From Noviherbaspirillum cavernae (GTDB taxonomy: Bacteria; Pseudomonadota; Gammaproteobacteria; Burkholderiales; Burkholderiaceae_D), in assembly GCF_003590875.1 (NCBI RefSeq), contig NZ_QYUN01000003.1, positions 620,001-684,000 of the forward strand: 64,000 nt of DNA, read 5' to 3'. Position 1 is the stretch's first letter; every line of letters begins with the position of its first letter. The notes under the pieces were generated by a model that did no database searches, was not told the DNA's origin, and saw nothing but the letters and a program-made list of their open reading frames with translations. Made by a program: the position numbers and the translations under genes. This document shows positions 1 through 9,494 of this stretch, in pieces.

Positions 1-1520
<1,520 letters not shown>

Positions 1521-1675
1521 TATAACCTTGGCAGGTTACAGGCAAGTGTTTGCGTATGCCGATTGTGCATCACGCCCGCCAAAATACGCGCAGACCCCTG
1601 CGCAAATTACTGCTTCTTCCCGGATTGCGTTGTTTGACCCGCCAGCTCACCGGCACCAAACGACACTACAAGTTA

Positions 1676-1791
1676 TGCCTGATGACCATAGCGCGTCGGT
1701 CCCACCCCTTCCCATCCCGAACAGGACCGTGAAACGACGTCGCGCCGATGATAGTGCTGCAACCAGTGTGAAAGTAGGTAATCGTCAGGCT
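1676..1791 (+). rRNA. rrf: 5S ribosomal RNA
   Basis: This is a 116-base segment about 155 bases after 23S. It begins TGCCTGATGACCATAGCG and ends GTAATCGTCAGGCT; the ends pair as the 5S terminal helix. The internal CCCATCCCGAACAGG motif is diagnostic of 5S rRNA. Position and order fit a normal bacterial rRNA operon. No tRNA gene is seen in the 23S-5S spacer or after 5S. Confidence 0.96.
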
Positions 1792-1800
1792 TGTCTCCAG

Positions 1801-1835
1801 AAACGCCCCCGCCAGCAATGCCGGGGGCGTTTCGC
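1801..1835 (+). terminator. Intrinsic terminator of the rRNA operon
   Basis: An 11-bp inverted repeat, AAACGCCCCCG (1801-1811) and CGGGGGCGTTT (1822-1832), with a 10-base loop lies ten bases after the 5S gene. The T-rich tail is short. Position and GC-rich stem fit the rho-independent terminator of the rRNA operon. Confidence 0.8.
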
Positions 1836-1876
1836 TTTGCAGAAACGCCGCGACAATCCACGACGCCGCCCCCTCG

Positions 1877-2335
1877 CTACAATTCCCCGCCGCACTGCGG
1901 TCGCTCGTTGTTATAAAACTGCCGCCACTTCTCGATCACGATCTTCGCTTCGCGGCGGGTGACTGACAATTCCCAGTTCAGGCATTCATCGCGCAGCTTG
2001 CCGTTCGATTTGTTTCTCTTGGGGCGCTTGAGCCGTAGCGACAAGCCTTCTGCCTGATATAGGCGGTAGACCCGCTTGTGGTTGTCTTGCCAGCCTTCCC
2101 GCTTCAACATCACATGTACACGCCGATACCCATAGTGAACCGTGGTGGCAATTTCCTTGATACGCATAACCAATGCCGACGAATCCCGCGCCACTGATTG
2201 GTGGGCATACAGCGAGCGCGACATCTTGAATAACGCGCAGGTTTGCGTCAGGCTCGCCCGGTAACGGTCGCGCAGTTCATCAATCAAGGTGCGTTTGCGG
2301 GAAGGCTTCAGAGCTTTTTTGAGAGCACGTCCTGC
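1877..2335 (-). pseudogene. IS3-family transposase OrfB, core-deleted remnant
   Basis: The reading frame after the frameshift site encodes the OrfB N-terminus (KKALKPSRKRTLIDELRD, then YGYRRVHVMLKREGW and a LKRPKRNK run). It then jumps directly to the C-terminal DECLNWELSVTRREAKIVIEKWRQFYNNERP segment. In intact IS3-family (IS407-like) elements about 130 residues carrying the first two acidic residues of the DDE catalytic triad lie between these blocks. An internal deletion near position 2008 is therefore inferred. The end also departs from the usual RPHSSL-type sequence. The protein cannot be an active transposase. Confidence 0.8.
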
Positions 2336-2532
2336 AGCATGGCTTTGTCCAGCGACAGATCCGCCACCAGTCTCTTGAGCTTGGTGTTCTCTTCCTGTAG
2401 TTGACGTAACTGGCGCAGCTCTGACGGCCCTGGGCCACCGTACTTCTTCTTCCAGTTGTAGAACGTCGCATCGCTGATGCCGATCTTCCTGCAGACCTCT
2501 TCCACCGGTGTGCCGAGCTCGGCTTGCTTCAA
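2308..2532 (-). pseudogene. IS3-family OrfA, degraded 5' end
   Basis: Encodes the IS3-type OrfA helix-turn-helix (LGTPVEEVCRKIGISDATFYNWKKKYGG) followed by the leucine-rich dimerisation helix ending LQDVLSKKL. Codons upstream continue the family sequence (RFSKFTEQQIAFAL) but contain no ATG; only a TTG start remains, so the 5' end looks damaged. The last codons contain an intact A AAA AAG slippery heptamer (about 2315-2321), the classical -1 frameshift site that fuses OrfA to OrfB in this family. The downstream OrfB is deleted, so the element is dead. Confidence 0.78.
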
Positions 2533-2641
2533 TGCGAAAGCAATCTGCTGTTCCGTAAATTTGCTGAAGCGCGCCGCGATAAATGCCGCAGAAATGATGA
2601 GATAAATCGCATCTTCGGCACTTTCGCAGCAAAAAACTTAA

Positions 2642-3016
2642 TTACACTTCGGCGTACTCGGAAACGTGGTACATCTCAGCGGCCTTCTTAGCTGCATGCT
2701 TTACTTCGAGGCTGCAACTCGAATTTGCAAAAGACTTGGCCAGTTTATAGGCCAACCTGCCATTGTCCCCCTCGTAGCCGTTCTGGCACGAATAAAGGGT
2801 GATGAATCCAGACCACCCCATGATCACCTTGCCGAGATAGCGACCGCCGCAATTTCGCTCGAAGTGAAATTGCTCGCTGGTCAGCTTCTCAGCCAGTTCA
2901 TCGACACTTACCGTACTCGCATTGGCAAGTAGCCGAGTCCATCGGGCTTTCGCTTGGGCGAAATGCTCTACGATTTCATCGTTGCCGTTGACCAGCGCCT
3001 CCAGAACCATCCTCAT
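2642..3016 (-). CDS. Hypothetical protein between two insertion sequences
   Basis: A 124-residue protein that I do not recognise. The start at 3016 is chosen because AAGGGGAGA lies at 3020-3028 with normal spacing before the ATG; the frame stays open further upstream without a better ribosome-binding site. The sequence is polar and mostly helical in appearance, with no signal peptide or membrane segment. Cysteines occur near NCGGR, YSCQNG and NSSCS. Its stop lies against the end of the IS3 remnant and its start faces the IS5 copy, so it is probably a stranded accessory or prophage gene and could be truncated. Confidence 0.5.
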   Translation of the reverse strand: MRMVLEALVNGNDEIVEHFAQAKARWTRLLANASTVSVDELAEKLTSEQFHFERNCGGRYLGKVIMGWSGFITLYSCQNGYEGDNGRLAYKLAKSFANSSCSLEVKHAAKKAAEMYHVSEYAEV

Positions 3017-3069
3017 AACATCTCCCCTTGTCTTAAAAAAGTGAGCCAAGCGCAGCGGGCTCCCAGTTC

Positions 3070-3903
3070 ATGATAACAAGTTCCCTGCCGAGCATGAATG
3101 CTCGCAAACCTTACCCCAGCGACGTCAGTGATGGAGAATGGGAATTCGTCGCCCCCTACCTTTCCTTGTTGCCACTGGATGCCCGGCAGCGTGACCATGA
3201 TTTGCGCGAGGTCTTCAACGGCTTGCGCTGGCTGGTGCGCAGCGGTGCCTCCTGGCGGTTGATGCCTCACGATTTGCCGCCGTGGCACACGGTGTATCAA
3301 CAGACGCAGCACTGGCTGAAAGCAGGCTGTTTCGAAGCCATGGCGCATGACCTGCGCATGTTATTGCGCATGGCAACGGATCGGCCGCCTACGCCGACGG
3401 CGGCCGTGATCGACAGCCGGACGTTGCAATCCACTCGGGAAAGCGGAGGGCGGGCGGGGTATGACGGCGCCAAACGGCGCAAGGGATCGAAAGTCCATTT
3501 GGCCGTCGATACGTTAGGGCATCTGCTGGCGTTGCACGTCACGCCGGCTGACCGGCAGGACCGCGCGCAGGTGGCCGAACTGGCGCAGACGGTACAGGAA
3601 GTCACGGGCGGCACGGTGGATGTCGCGTTTGTCGAGCAGGGATACACGGGCGAATCGGCGCAGAGTCAGGCGCAGGACTTTGGAATGGGCCTCGTGGTCG
3701 TGAAACATGCCGAGGTCAAGCGAGGATTTGTCCTACTTCCTCGACGCTGGGTAGTGGAGCGAAGCATTGCCTGAGCAGCCCGCTTTCGCCGACTGGCGCG
3801 CGACTATGAGCGACTTGCAGACACGCTGGCAGGACTCCATTTCGTCGCGTTCGCATGCCTCATGCTCAGCAAGGCCGCTTCGATGCTGGGACAAGGTTCA
3901 TAA
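3070..3903 (+). pseudogene. IS5-family transposase with in-frame opal stop
   Basis: The protein matches IS5-family DDE transposases: N-terminal YPSDVSDGEWEFVAPYL, then RWLVRSGASWRLMPHDLPPW, a VIDSRTLQS segment, KVHLAVDTLGHLLALHVTPADRQDRAQ and VVERSIA. At 3772-3774 a TGA replaces the TGG codon expected in the family's [20 protein letters not shown] motif. The same frame then continues [31 protein letters not shown] to a TAA at 3901-3903. One point mutation thus removes the C-terminal part after the catalytic-glutamate region. Possible start codons are at 3070 and 3094. Confidence 0.85.
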
Positions 3904-3992
3904 CACTCTCTAGAGACATTGTCGAAAGTAGAAGCGTTCGGCGAATCGTTCATGGGATGTGTCACTCTTTCGTTAATCGTAAAGACATCAAG

Positions 3993-5783
3993 TTACCGAC
4001 GCCCGGCGTCGCGGCCGTTTACCCGGTTGACCGACTCGGCAATGACACGACCATCCAGCACCACCTGGACCGGACGGTTGGCAAGCGTATCCAAGCGAGA
4101 GAGGATCACGTCGCGGGCTTGCGTCCGCTGGTCAATCTGCCGCTGCAGTTGCTCGGTCATCTGCTTGTCTTGGTAGCCGGGTCCTTTCTGCAGGTTCAGG
4201 CGCGCCTCCAGTCGCTGAACTTCCAAATCGAGCGCGCGGGCGCGGCCGCGCTGCCCAGTTTCGGATTCAAAGAACTTTTTAGATGCATAGGCCAAGGCCA
4301 ATGGAGCCGCAACGACGGCGGCGCCAGCTACCGTACTTTTTATTGCACCAGCAGCCAGAACGCCGGTTGCGGCGCTTCCCGCACTGGCGAGAGGCTTGCC
4401 GGGAAGCTGCGAAAGGCGATCGGACGGCTTCATCGGGCCGCCAAAGCCAGCCGGCCAGTTGGTGATGGTAACCGGCATGCCAGCACCACCAATACCACTA
4501 GCAGCGTTCCCGAGTACGCTGCTTCCAGCGCCCGCAATTCTGTTCTTTAGCAAGCGCCATCCTGTATATGCTGCGGCGCCACCGGCTATAGCAGTAGCCG
4601 GATTTTCAGCAACCCACCCATTGAGCTTTGCCCAGGCAGTTACAGCGGACGTAGCAGGATCGGAGAGTTGTGCTTTCTCTTTCGTTATTAAGGCCTGCTT
4701 TATCTTTCCAAAGTTGCTGTTCATGGTTTCAGCTTTATCACTACCCACCATATCGTCGAGCGCCTGCTTTTCGGCGGACTTGACTGCGGTTTTTACATCG
4801 CCCAGATAGTCCATCAATTGCTTCCAGAACTTTTTGGTGTACATATCGCGGAACCCGGCCGCGTCGAGCTTGAACGGATTATCAAGGCCCTTGCGTTTCA
4901 TCTCGGCCGCAAGGTCCGTGATTCCATCTACACCGTACTCGCCATAGAATTTTCCATTGGGCATGTACTTCTTTACATCGATACCAAATTTCGCAAGCCC
5001 CTTTACATAGCGGTCACTTGAAATATGACCAAAGCCATGCTCCATGAATGTGGAAACTTCCGCAGGTTGCGTTTTTGGCGCCAGCTTCATCAAGATTTGT
5101 GTCATGGCTCCGGTAAAGTTAAGGCCACCGATGCCCTTAATCCCGACTGCCGCAGCGCTATTGAGATACTTTGGTGCTTCCATCGCCATCGGGCCGGCTT
5201 CATACCGTCCGCTTTTGGCGTGAAACAACAGCATGTTATGTGCGTCTTTAATCTGCCTGGGATCGAGCTTCAATTTGTCTTGCAGATCAAAATCCAGATC
5301 GGCCATCTGCTCGACGGTTGCGCGAAATGCAACCGCCGCCCGTGCCGCTTCTTCAATCGATGGTTTGATTTGATCGAACTTCATGCCCGCTGCGGAAAAT
5401 GCTTTCATTCCTGCTGCGATCTCAGTGGGCAAGGCCAGATTGTCGCTGGCAATATCGATCGCGTACCGGCGCATTTCAGCCGCTTCTTTGACCGTCATTT
5501 GTGCCGTTTGCTTCATGTCCAGAATCGTCTTCTCGAACTCCAAATTGCGGCGCAGCGCGTCCGACAGTATTGAATATCCGCCGGCCGCGACGGCAAGCTT
5601 GCTCACCGCTGAAAATCCATTAAGTTGCTGATAGAGCTTTTGGAACCCTTGCGCCATGCTGCGTGCTGCGCTGCTGGACTGATTGGTGAAGTTGCGGACA
5701 TGGGTGCCAGCGGCGTTTAGTGCCGAAGAGAGCTGGCTGGTGTTGGCTGTCAGCCGCAGTTCAAGATTGAGATTTCCGCTCAC
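3993..5783 (-). CDS. Phage tail tape measure protein
   Basis: A 596-residue protein starting MSGNLNLELRLTANTSQLSSALNAAG. This is the TP901/Mu-type tape measure N-terminus, followed by long alpha-helical, alanine-rich stretches. A glycine/alanine-rich hydrophobic block near residues 395-415 and another near 475-505 fit the membrane-active centre of these proteins. A short coiled coil near 520-570 precedes the basic C-terminus. The protein sets tail length and passes into the cell envelope with DNA. It lies directly after the tail assembly chaperone, the canonical order. Baseplate genes that should follow are missing and the IS5 copy lies beyond. Confidence 0.85.
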   Translation of the reverse strand: MSGNLNLELRLTANTSQLSSALNAAGTHVRNFTNQSSSAARSMAQGFQKLYQQLNGFSAVSKLAVAAGGYSILSDALRRNLEFEKTILDMKQTAQMTVKEAAEMRRYAIDIASDNLALPTEIAAGMKAFSAAGMKFDQIKPSIEEAARAAVAFRATVEQMADLDFDLQDKLKLDPRQIKDAHNMLLFHAKSGRYEAGPMAMEAPKYLNSAAAVGIKGIGGLNFTGAMTQILMKLAPKTQPAEVSTFMEHGFGHISSDRYVKGLAKFGIDVKKYMPNGKFYGEYGVDGITDLAAEMKRKGLDNPFKLDAAGFRDMYTKKFWKQLMDYLGDVKTAVKSAEKQALDDMVGSDKAETMNSNFGKIKQALITKEKAQLSDPATSAVTAWAKLNGWVAENPATAIAGGAAAYTGWRLLKNRIAGAGSSVLGNAASGIGGAGMPVTITNWPAGFGGPMKPSDRLSQLPGKPLASAGSAATGVLAAGAIKSTVAGAAVVAAPLALAYASKKFFESETGQRGRARALDLEVQRLEARLNLQKGPGYQDKQMTEQLQRQIDQRTQARDVILSRLDTLANRPVQVVLDGRVIAESVNRVNGRDAGRR

Positions 5784-5843
5784 TGGTGTACCCTATGGTT
5801 ATGACATATCTAATCATTGTGTTTGTTCTAGCGATGGCGGTCC

Positions 5844-6498
5844 CTACGCTGCTTTTGCTCGTCGGACGCTTAATCGCCGGCGTCGCTTGGGTGGTTGCGG
5901 GACTGGGTCATTTAGTCGCCGCGTCGCTCTTCGCACTTGCTGCTCATCTTGATCGTCATCATCAGACGCATCGCTAACAGCCATTCCCAGCATGTACAGC
6001 CACTGGCCGTCTGTCAGTTCGGCGGCGGGCTTACCAAAAACGAAATAAGCTTTCTCAGCCCATCGCCACTTAAATCTTTCAAATGCGGCGTCTCGGGATT
6101 TTTTTTACTTCTTCTATAAGTTTCATAAGAGCGGCATCATCCATCGTCCGCGCGGATGGCGAAAACCGGCGTTCGTGTTCGAGATACTTCTCCGTGATCA
6201 GCTTCTTGTCGTCTCGCGTAAGCGTCGCACGCGCCGCGTCAGCATTGGGAAAGACCATCGCTTTCGTAGCGGGGTCCACGACAGCGAGGGCGATCAGCTG
6301 CAGAGATTTCTCTGCCTCGAACACTTCCGAGTTCGATAAGGACAGTTCAGTGTCATGCTTGATCAGCAACGCATCGGCGGCAAGGCATGCCGTTTGATAA
6401 TCCTGATCTGTCAATATGCGCAAGCCGAGCGGTACACCATTGATTTCAACGGTACCGATGGCGTCGCGTCCTGCTTTCAGTTTGGTGATTAAGTCCAT
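5844..6498 (-). CDS. Phage tail assembly chaperone with programmed frameshift extension
   Basis: The zero-frame product (stop at 6079-6081) is 139 residues: MDLITKLKAGRDAIGTVEINGVPLGLRILTDQDY and onward, a Mu-type tail chaperone. Near its end lies an eight-A run (6099-6106 on the plus strand). A +1 or -2 shift there enters a frame open for 84 codons to a TAG at 5844-5846, beginning SRDAAFERFKWRWAEKAYFVFGK. That extension has normal protein composition and fills the gap before the tape measure gene. This matches the conserved G/GT-type frameshift upstream of tape measure genes. The short form alone is 6079-6498. The frameshift is inferred, not demonstrated. Confidence 0.75.
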
Positions 6499-6518
6499 GT
6501 TTTTTCCTGATAGACGTG

Positions 6519-7385
6519 TTACTCAGCAAAACGGATGAAAATCTCGGGGATGATCGCTCCGGCTTCTGCCAGTGATGCAATTTCAGGAGGACGCTTGCAG
6601 ACTGGCTGATTACGAATCCCCATCCTTTCCACATCCAGCAGGAAATAGCCATACGGGTGGCGGTCGCCAGAAAAAGGCGGAGCATTGAGCGCGGGAATAA
6701 GCGCGTTTTCTTCGAAAGGGAGTCCCAGCAAGCCGTTAAAATGGTCGCCCCAATGCGCCGCGTTAAGCATCTTGTTCAACGTAAGCACTTCGCCGTACAG
6801 TTGTGCGGTTTCCATAGCCCGCTTCGTGTACCGTTCAGCTTTGTCCAGTGCGATTCGAAGAATGGCTTGCAGGCTGACTTCCTTCAATTCAGAAGTCAGC
6901 TCTTCTATTTCCTGGGCCTGACACTCGGCCTTGCGCTGAAGGCCCTCGATTAATTGATCAATGTGTTCCGTAATCTTGTCGCCCTTCTGCCACTCGGGAC
7001 AATTGCGTTCGCGCGCTGCCTCAATTTCCTCGTCCAAGGCTGCCAGATCGGTCGCTGTCGCAATCCCGAGTTCAACATCCGCAAGTAGGCTGGTTCGCTT
7101 GTCGAATAATGGGGACATATCTGGCAATTGGCCGTTCACCTGCACCATCTCCGCGTTTTTCGTTTCGATGGTTTCCTTGATCTTCTCCAGAAGCGCCTTG
7201 GCGCCTTCAAGCTTCTTTGCGGCCGCAGCTACCACCTCGGGTGCTGCGAGCTTCTTTCGGATGCCCGAAATTTCCCCAAGTATTTCCTCCATCGTGCGGT
7301 CATTTTCGCCACGACTGCGGATTTCGTTAGCGCTTGAAAAAGCAGCGAAGAGCTGACTCGTCAGGGGGGATTCTGTTGCTTTCAT
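6519..7385 (-). CDS. Hypothetical coiled-coil prophage protein
   Basis: A 288-residue protein with long charged helices (about residues 35-190) predicted to form coiled coils, and a C-terminal non-helical part with a PPFSGDRHPYGYFLLDVERMG segment. The start at 7385 is preferred because GGAG lies seven bases upstream; an in-frame TTG 12 bases earlier has no advantage. It precedes the tail chaperone in the same direction. I do not recognise the family. The position suggests a structural or assembly gene of the prophage, but a cargo gene is equally possible. Confidence 0.6.
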   Translation of the reverse strand: MKATESPLTSQLFAAFSSANEIRSRGENDRTMEEILGEISGIRKKLAAPEVVAAAAKKLEGAKALLEKIKETIETKNAEMVQVNGQLPDMSPLFDKRTSLLADVELGIATATDLAALDEEIEAARERNCPEWQKGDKITEHIDQLIEGLQRKAECQAQEIEELTSELKEVSLQAILRIALDKAERYTKRAMETAQLYGEVLTLNKMLNAAHWGDHFNGLLGLPFEENALIPALNAPPFSGDRHPYGYFLLDVERMGIRNQPVCKRPPEIASLAEAGAIIPEIFIRFAE

Positions 7386-7408
7386 TGTGTTCTCCAATTG
7401 GTTAAAAG

Positions 7409-7711
7409 TTATTGTTTCTTTGCGAGTATTTGTCGGATGCGCATGTCCGTTACCCCATACTCAGCAGCAAGTTCGGCATGGTTGAACCCGGTAAATTTCT
7501 TTCGGATTTCAGCATCGCGACAAGTGAGGCGATGGACAAGATTTTTAGGCAGATAGAATTGGCGGCCGCCTTCGCGCTTTGCAAACGTGTAGGCGATTGA
7601 CTCTCCGATACCCCTTGCTTTTTCTGGCCGCATTTCGGCCACTGATTGCAGCACTTCAGCGGCTGTGTCCGCCAGACTTTCAATCACGTCGCCAGTTTTG
7701 TCTTTTTTCAT
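7409..7711 (-). CDS. Mor/C-family transcriptional activator
   Basis: A 100-residue protein whose C-terminal half, GRQFYLPKNLVHRLTCRDAEIRKKFTGFNHAELAAEYGVTDMRIRQILAKKQ, matches the DNA-binding part of the Mor/C activator family of Mu-like phages. The beta-strand plus helix-turn-helix unit is about residues 49-100. The N-terminal half is a helical dimerisation region. In Mu, Mor switches on middle transcription. The start ATG overlaps the TGA of the preceding gene (ATGA), indicating translational coupling. Here its usual target genes are largely deleted. Confidence 0.75.
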   Translation of the reverse strand: MKKDKTGDVIESLADTAAEVLQSVAEMRPEKARGIGESIAYTFAKREGGRQFYLPKNLVHRLTCRDAEIRKKFTGFNHAELAAEYGVTDMRIRQILAKKQ

Positions 7712-7962
7712 TCGCCACTTCCTTTTCGTTTACTAAGAATCCAGTTACGTACATCGGTCGGGTCGAATAGGCGCATGCAACCCGGCCCAGTCTGAAAGTA
7801 CGGCGGCCCGCTTCCCTGTCCCAATAGCAGCTCCATGCGAGACCGGCTTATTCCGGTCAACGTTGGCAAATGCTTTGCGCGCAGCCTGCCGCCTTCGTTA
7901 AAGATGCGTCGAGCTTCCGCTTCGAGTCTGGTGGTGTGTTTGCGATTTTGGTGTTTGGTCAT
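7708..7962 (-). CDS. Small prophage protein, possible excisionase-like DNA-binding protein
   Basis: An 84-residue basic protein starting MTKHQNRKHTTRLEAEARRIF, ending with GQGSGPPYFQTGPGCMRLFDPTDVRNWILSKRK. The end resembles the winged-helix pattern of AlpA/excisionase-like regulators (short helix, GPPY loop, then a V-x-x-W-I helix). The start at 7962 is the only ATG in a sensible place; an upstream in-frame TTG would add ten residues. The gene is coupled to the Mor-like gene by a 4-base overlap. Function is inferred only. Confidence 0.5.
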   Translation of the reverse strand: MTKHQNRKHTTRLEAEARRIFNEGGRLRAKHLPTLTGISRSRMELLLGQGSGPPYFQTGPGCMRLFDPTDVRNWILSKRKGSGE

Positions 7963-8272
7963 CTGAGATGCTTTTGGAAAAGACGAGCACAAACGGGACT
8001 ATATGGACCGTGCCGACCGGGAATAATTAAAGCGCTTTACTCTTTATCACCGTGACGGCAGGACGTTCAAGGGGGGATGCAGCGGAAGAGGAAACGAATG
8101 CTTAGAAAAATCCGGCGATTACAGCCGCGCGGCCGTAATTTTGACGACTGGATAGGTGCGCGCCAAAATAATCGCGCCACGGGCGTTTATAAACGAAACT
8201 AAACTGCTTTTCGCGGCACACTTGCCAAGTAGCAAGCGACAAAGGGTGCCAACGGGGGGGGAAACGCCGGCC
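7963..8272. promoter_or_regulatory. Intergenic region with palindromic candidate operators
   Basis: This 310-base gap between the transposition genes and the Mor-like unit has no convincing gene. It contains three dyads: TAAAGCGCTTTA at 8028-8039 (perfect), an 11+11 dyad centred at 8128/8129 (left arm ATTACAGCCGC, one mismatch), and CGTTTATAAACG at 8184-8195 (perfect). In Mu the middle promoter lies between the early genes and mor, so these are candidate regulator sites. No promoter was proven. Confidence 0.45.
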
Positions 8273-9472
8273 TCAAGCGCTCTCTGTGATGATTTCTTCC
8301 GTGATCTTCATGGCGCCAATGAGCGCAGCATAGTTCATCGCCCGCGCAACCAGGTTATTCACCACAAGCGGATAACAGATTGAGCTGGTTTCCTGCTGTT
8401 TTGCTCCGCGTGTTGATCGGGTCAGCTTGGTACGAATTGCCTCAAAGGCGGTTGTGTCGAAAATTTCTTCCGCCTTGCCGCCAGCACGCACGATCTTATG
8501 CGCAACGTATTCGCCGACATGACGGCCAAGCGGCGCCAGCTCCACCACCTCGCAACGCTGCACCACTTCCCGCACCTCGGGATTGTGCGCGGTCAGAATG
8601 GTTTTCAGTTCGGATTGGCCGATCAGGACGATGCTGAGCAGCCGGGCCATGCCGTCTTTCAGCTCCCAAAAGCGCTTGAGGTGCTTGATCGTCGCAATCG
8701 GTAGACTGTGCGCCTCTTCGATGACGATCAGATGATTGTTCCCCGCGCGGTAAGAAGCTTTCAGCAAATCATGCACCTGGTGATAGCGTCCCTCAAGCGA
8801 GCGAGACACAGCAGCGCCGGGATTGAGGCAGCGGATGATCGCCTCAGCGATCTGGCCGGACTTTAATACGCGGCCCTTGGCGTCCGTGTCCTCCATGGCG
8901 AGGATATACGGCTCAATCACGATGATGGAAGCACACTCACGCTTGATGCGTTCGTGCAGCTCTTCGCGCAGCGTGCTCTTGCCGCTGCCGGATTCGCCGA
9001 CCAGGGCGCAGAATCCGCCATTCTTCGCCACGTCCCACAGCACCTCCCTGCAATAGCGGAAGTCCGGCGACAGAAAAATGTCGTCGGCCGTGTTCAAGTC
9101 ATCGACGAATGGATTGCGCGCCAAATTGAAGTGCTGACGTGCTTTCAGGGATAAAGCCTCATTGCGTAACAACATGACATCCTCCGTTTTGACAGTGTTC
9201 TTTTTGACGGGCTTGCGTTGTTCCTTTGCGGCGTGCACCGGCGGCGGTTCGGCCGACTTTCTCTCTGCGAAAATGCCGTCGATTTCCCGGCCCTTCGCGC
9301 CATGTGCAGAGAGGAATGCCTTTACCTCCCGCGTGAACTTGCGAATTTTCGTTTTCGGCCATTCGCCATGCGCCACCATCCGGGACATCGTCCAGGTGCT
9401 GACGCCGGTCGCACGCGCAAGCCGTGCCTGGGATACGTCGATTCGCTTCAGCAGTGCTTGAAACTGATTCAT
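8273..9472 (-). CDS. MuB-like transposition AAA+ ATPase
   Basis: A 399-residue AAA+ protein. Residues 1-60 form a helix-turn-helix region (ARLARATGVSTWTMSRMVAHGEW). Walker A is GESGSGKST at 159-167 and Walker B is LIVIEEAH near 248-255. A downstream QSELKTIL segment fits the sensor region. MuB/TniB-type ATPases bind target DNA and deliver it to the transposase. It lies 22 bases after the MuA-like gene in the same direction, as in Mu. It is longer than MuB of phage Mu (312 residues). No inactivating change is visible. Confidence 0.82.
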   Translation of the reverse strand: MNQFQALLKRIDVSQARLARATGVSTWTMSRMVAHGEWPKTKIRKFTREVKAFLSAHGAKGREIDGIFAERKSAEPPPVHAAKEQRKPVKKNTVKTEDVMLLRNEALSLKARQHFNLARNPFVDDLNTADDIFLSPDFRYCREVLWDVAKNGGFCALVGESGSGKSTLREELHERIKRECASIIVIEPYILAMEDTDAKGRVLKSGQIAEAIIRCLNPGAAVSRSLEGRYHQVHDLLKASYRAGNNHLIVIEEAHSLPIATIKHLKRFWELKDGMARLLSIVLIGQSELKTILTAHNPEVREVVQRCEVVELAPLGRHVGEYVAHKIVRAGGKAEEIFDTTAFEAIRTKLTRSTRGAKQQETSSICYPLVVNNLVARAMNYAALIGAMKITEEIITESA

Positions 9473-9494
9473 GCGTATTTGCCTTTCAGTGTCG

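Noticed and set aside
5786..5977. Small plus-strand membrane protein (63 residues)
   Set aside because: It is antisense to the frameshift extension of the tail chaperone, which accounts for the coding pattern.
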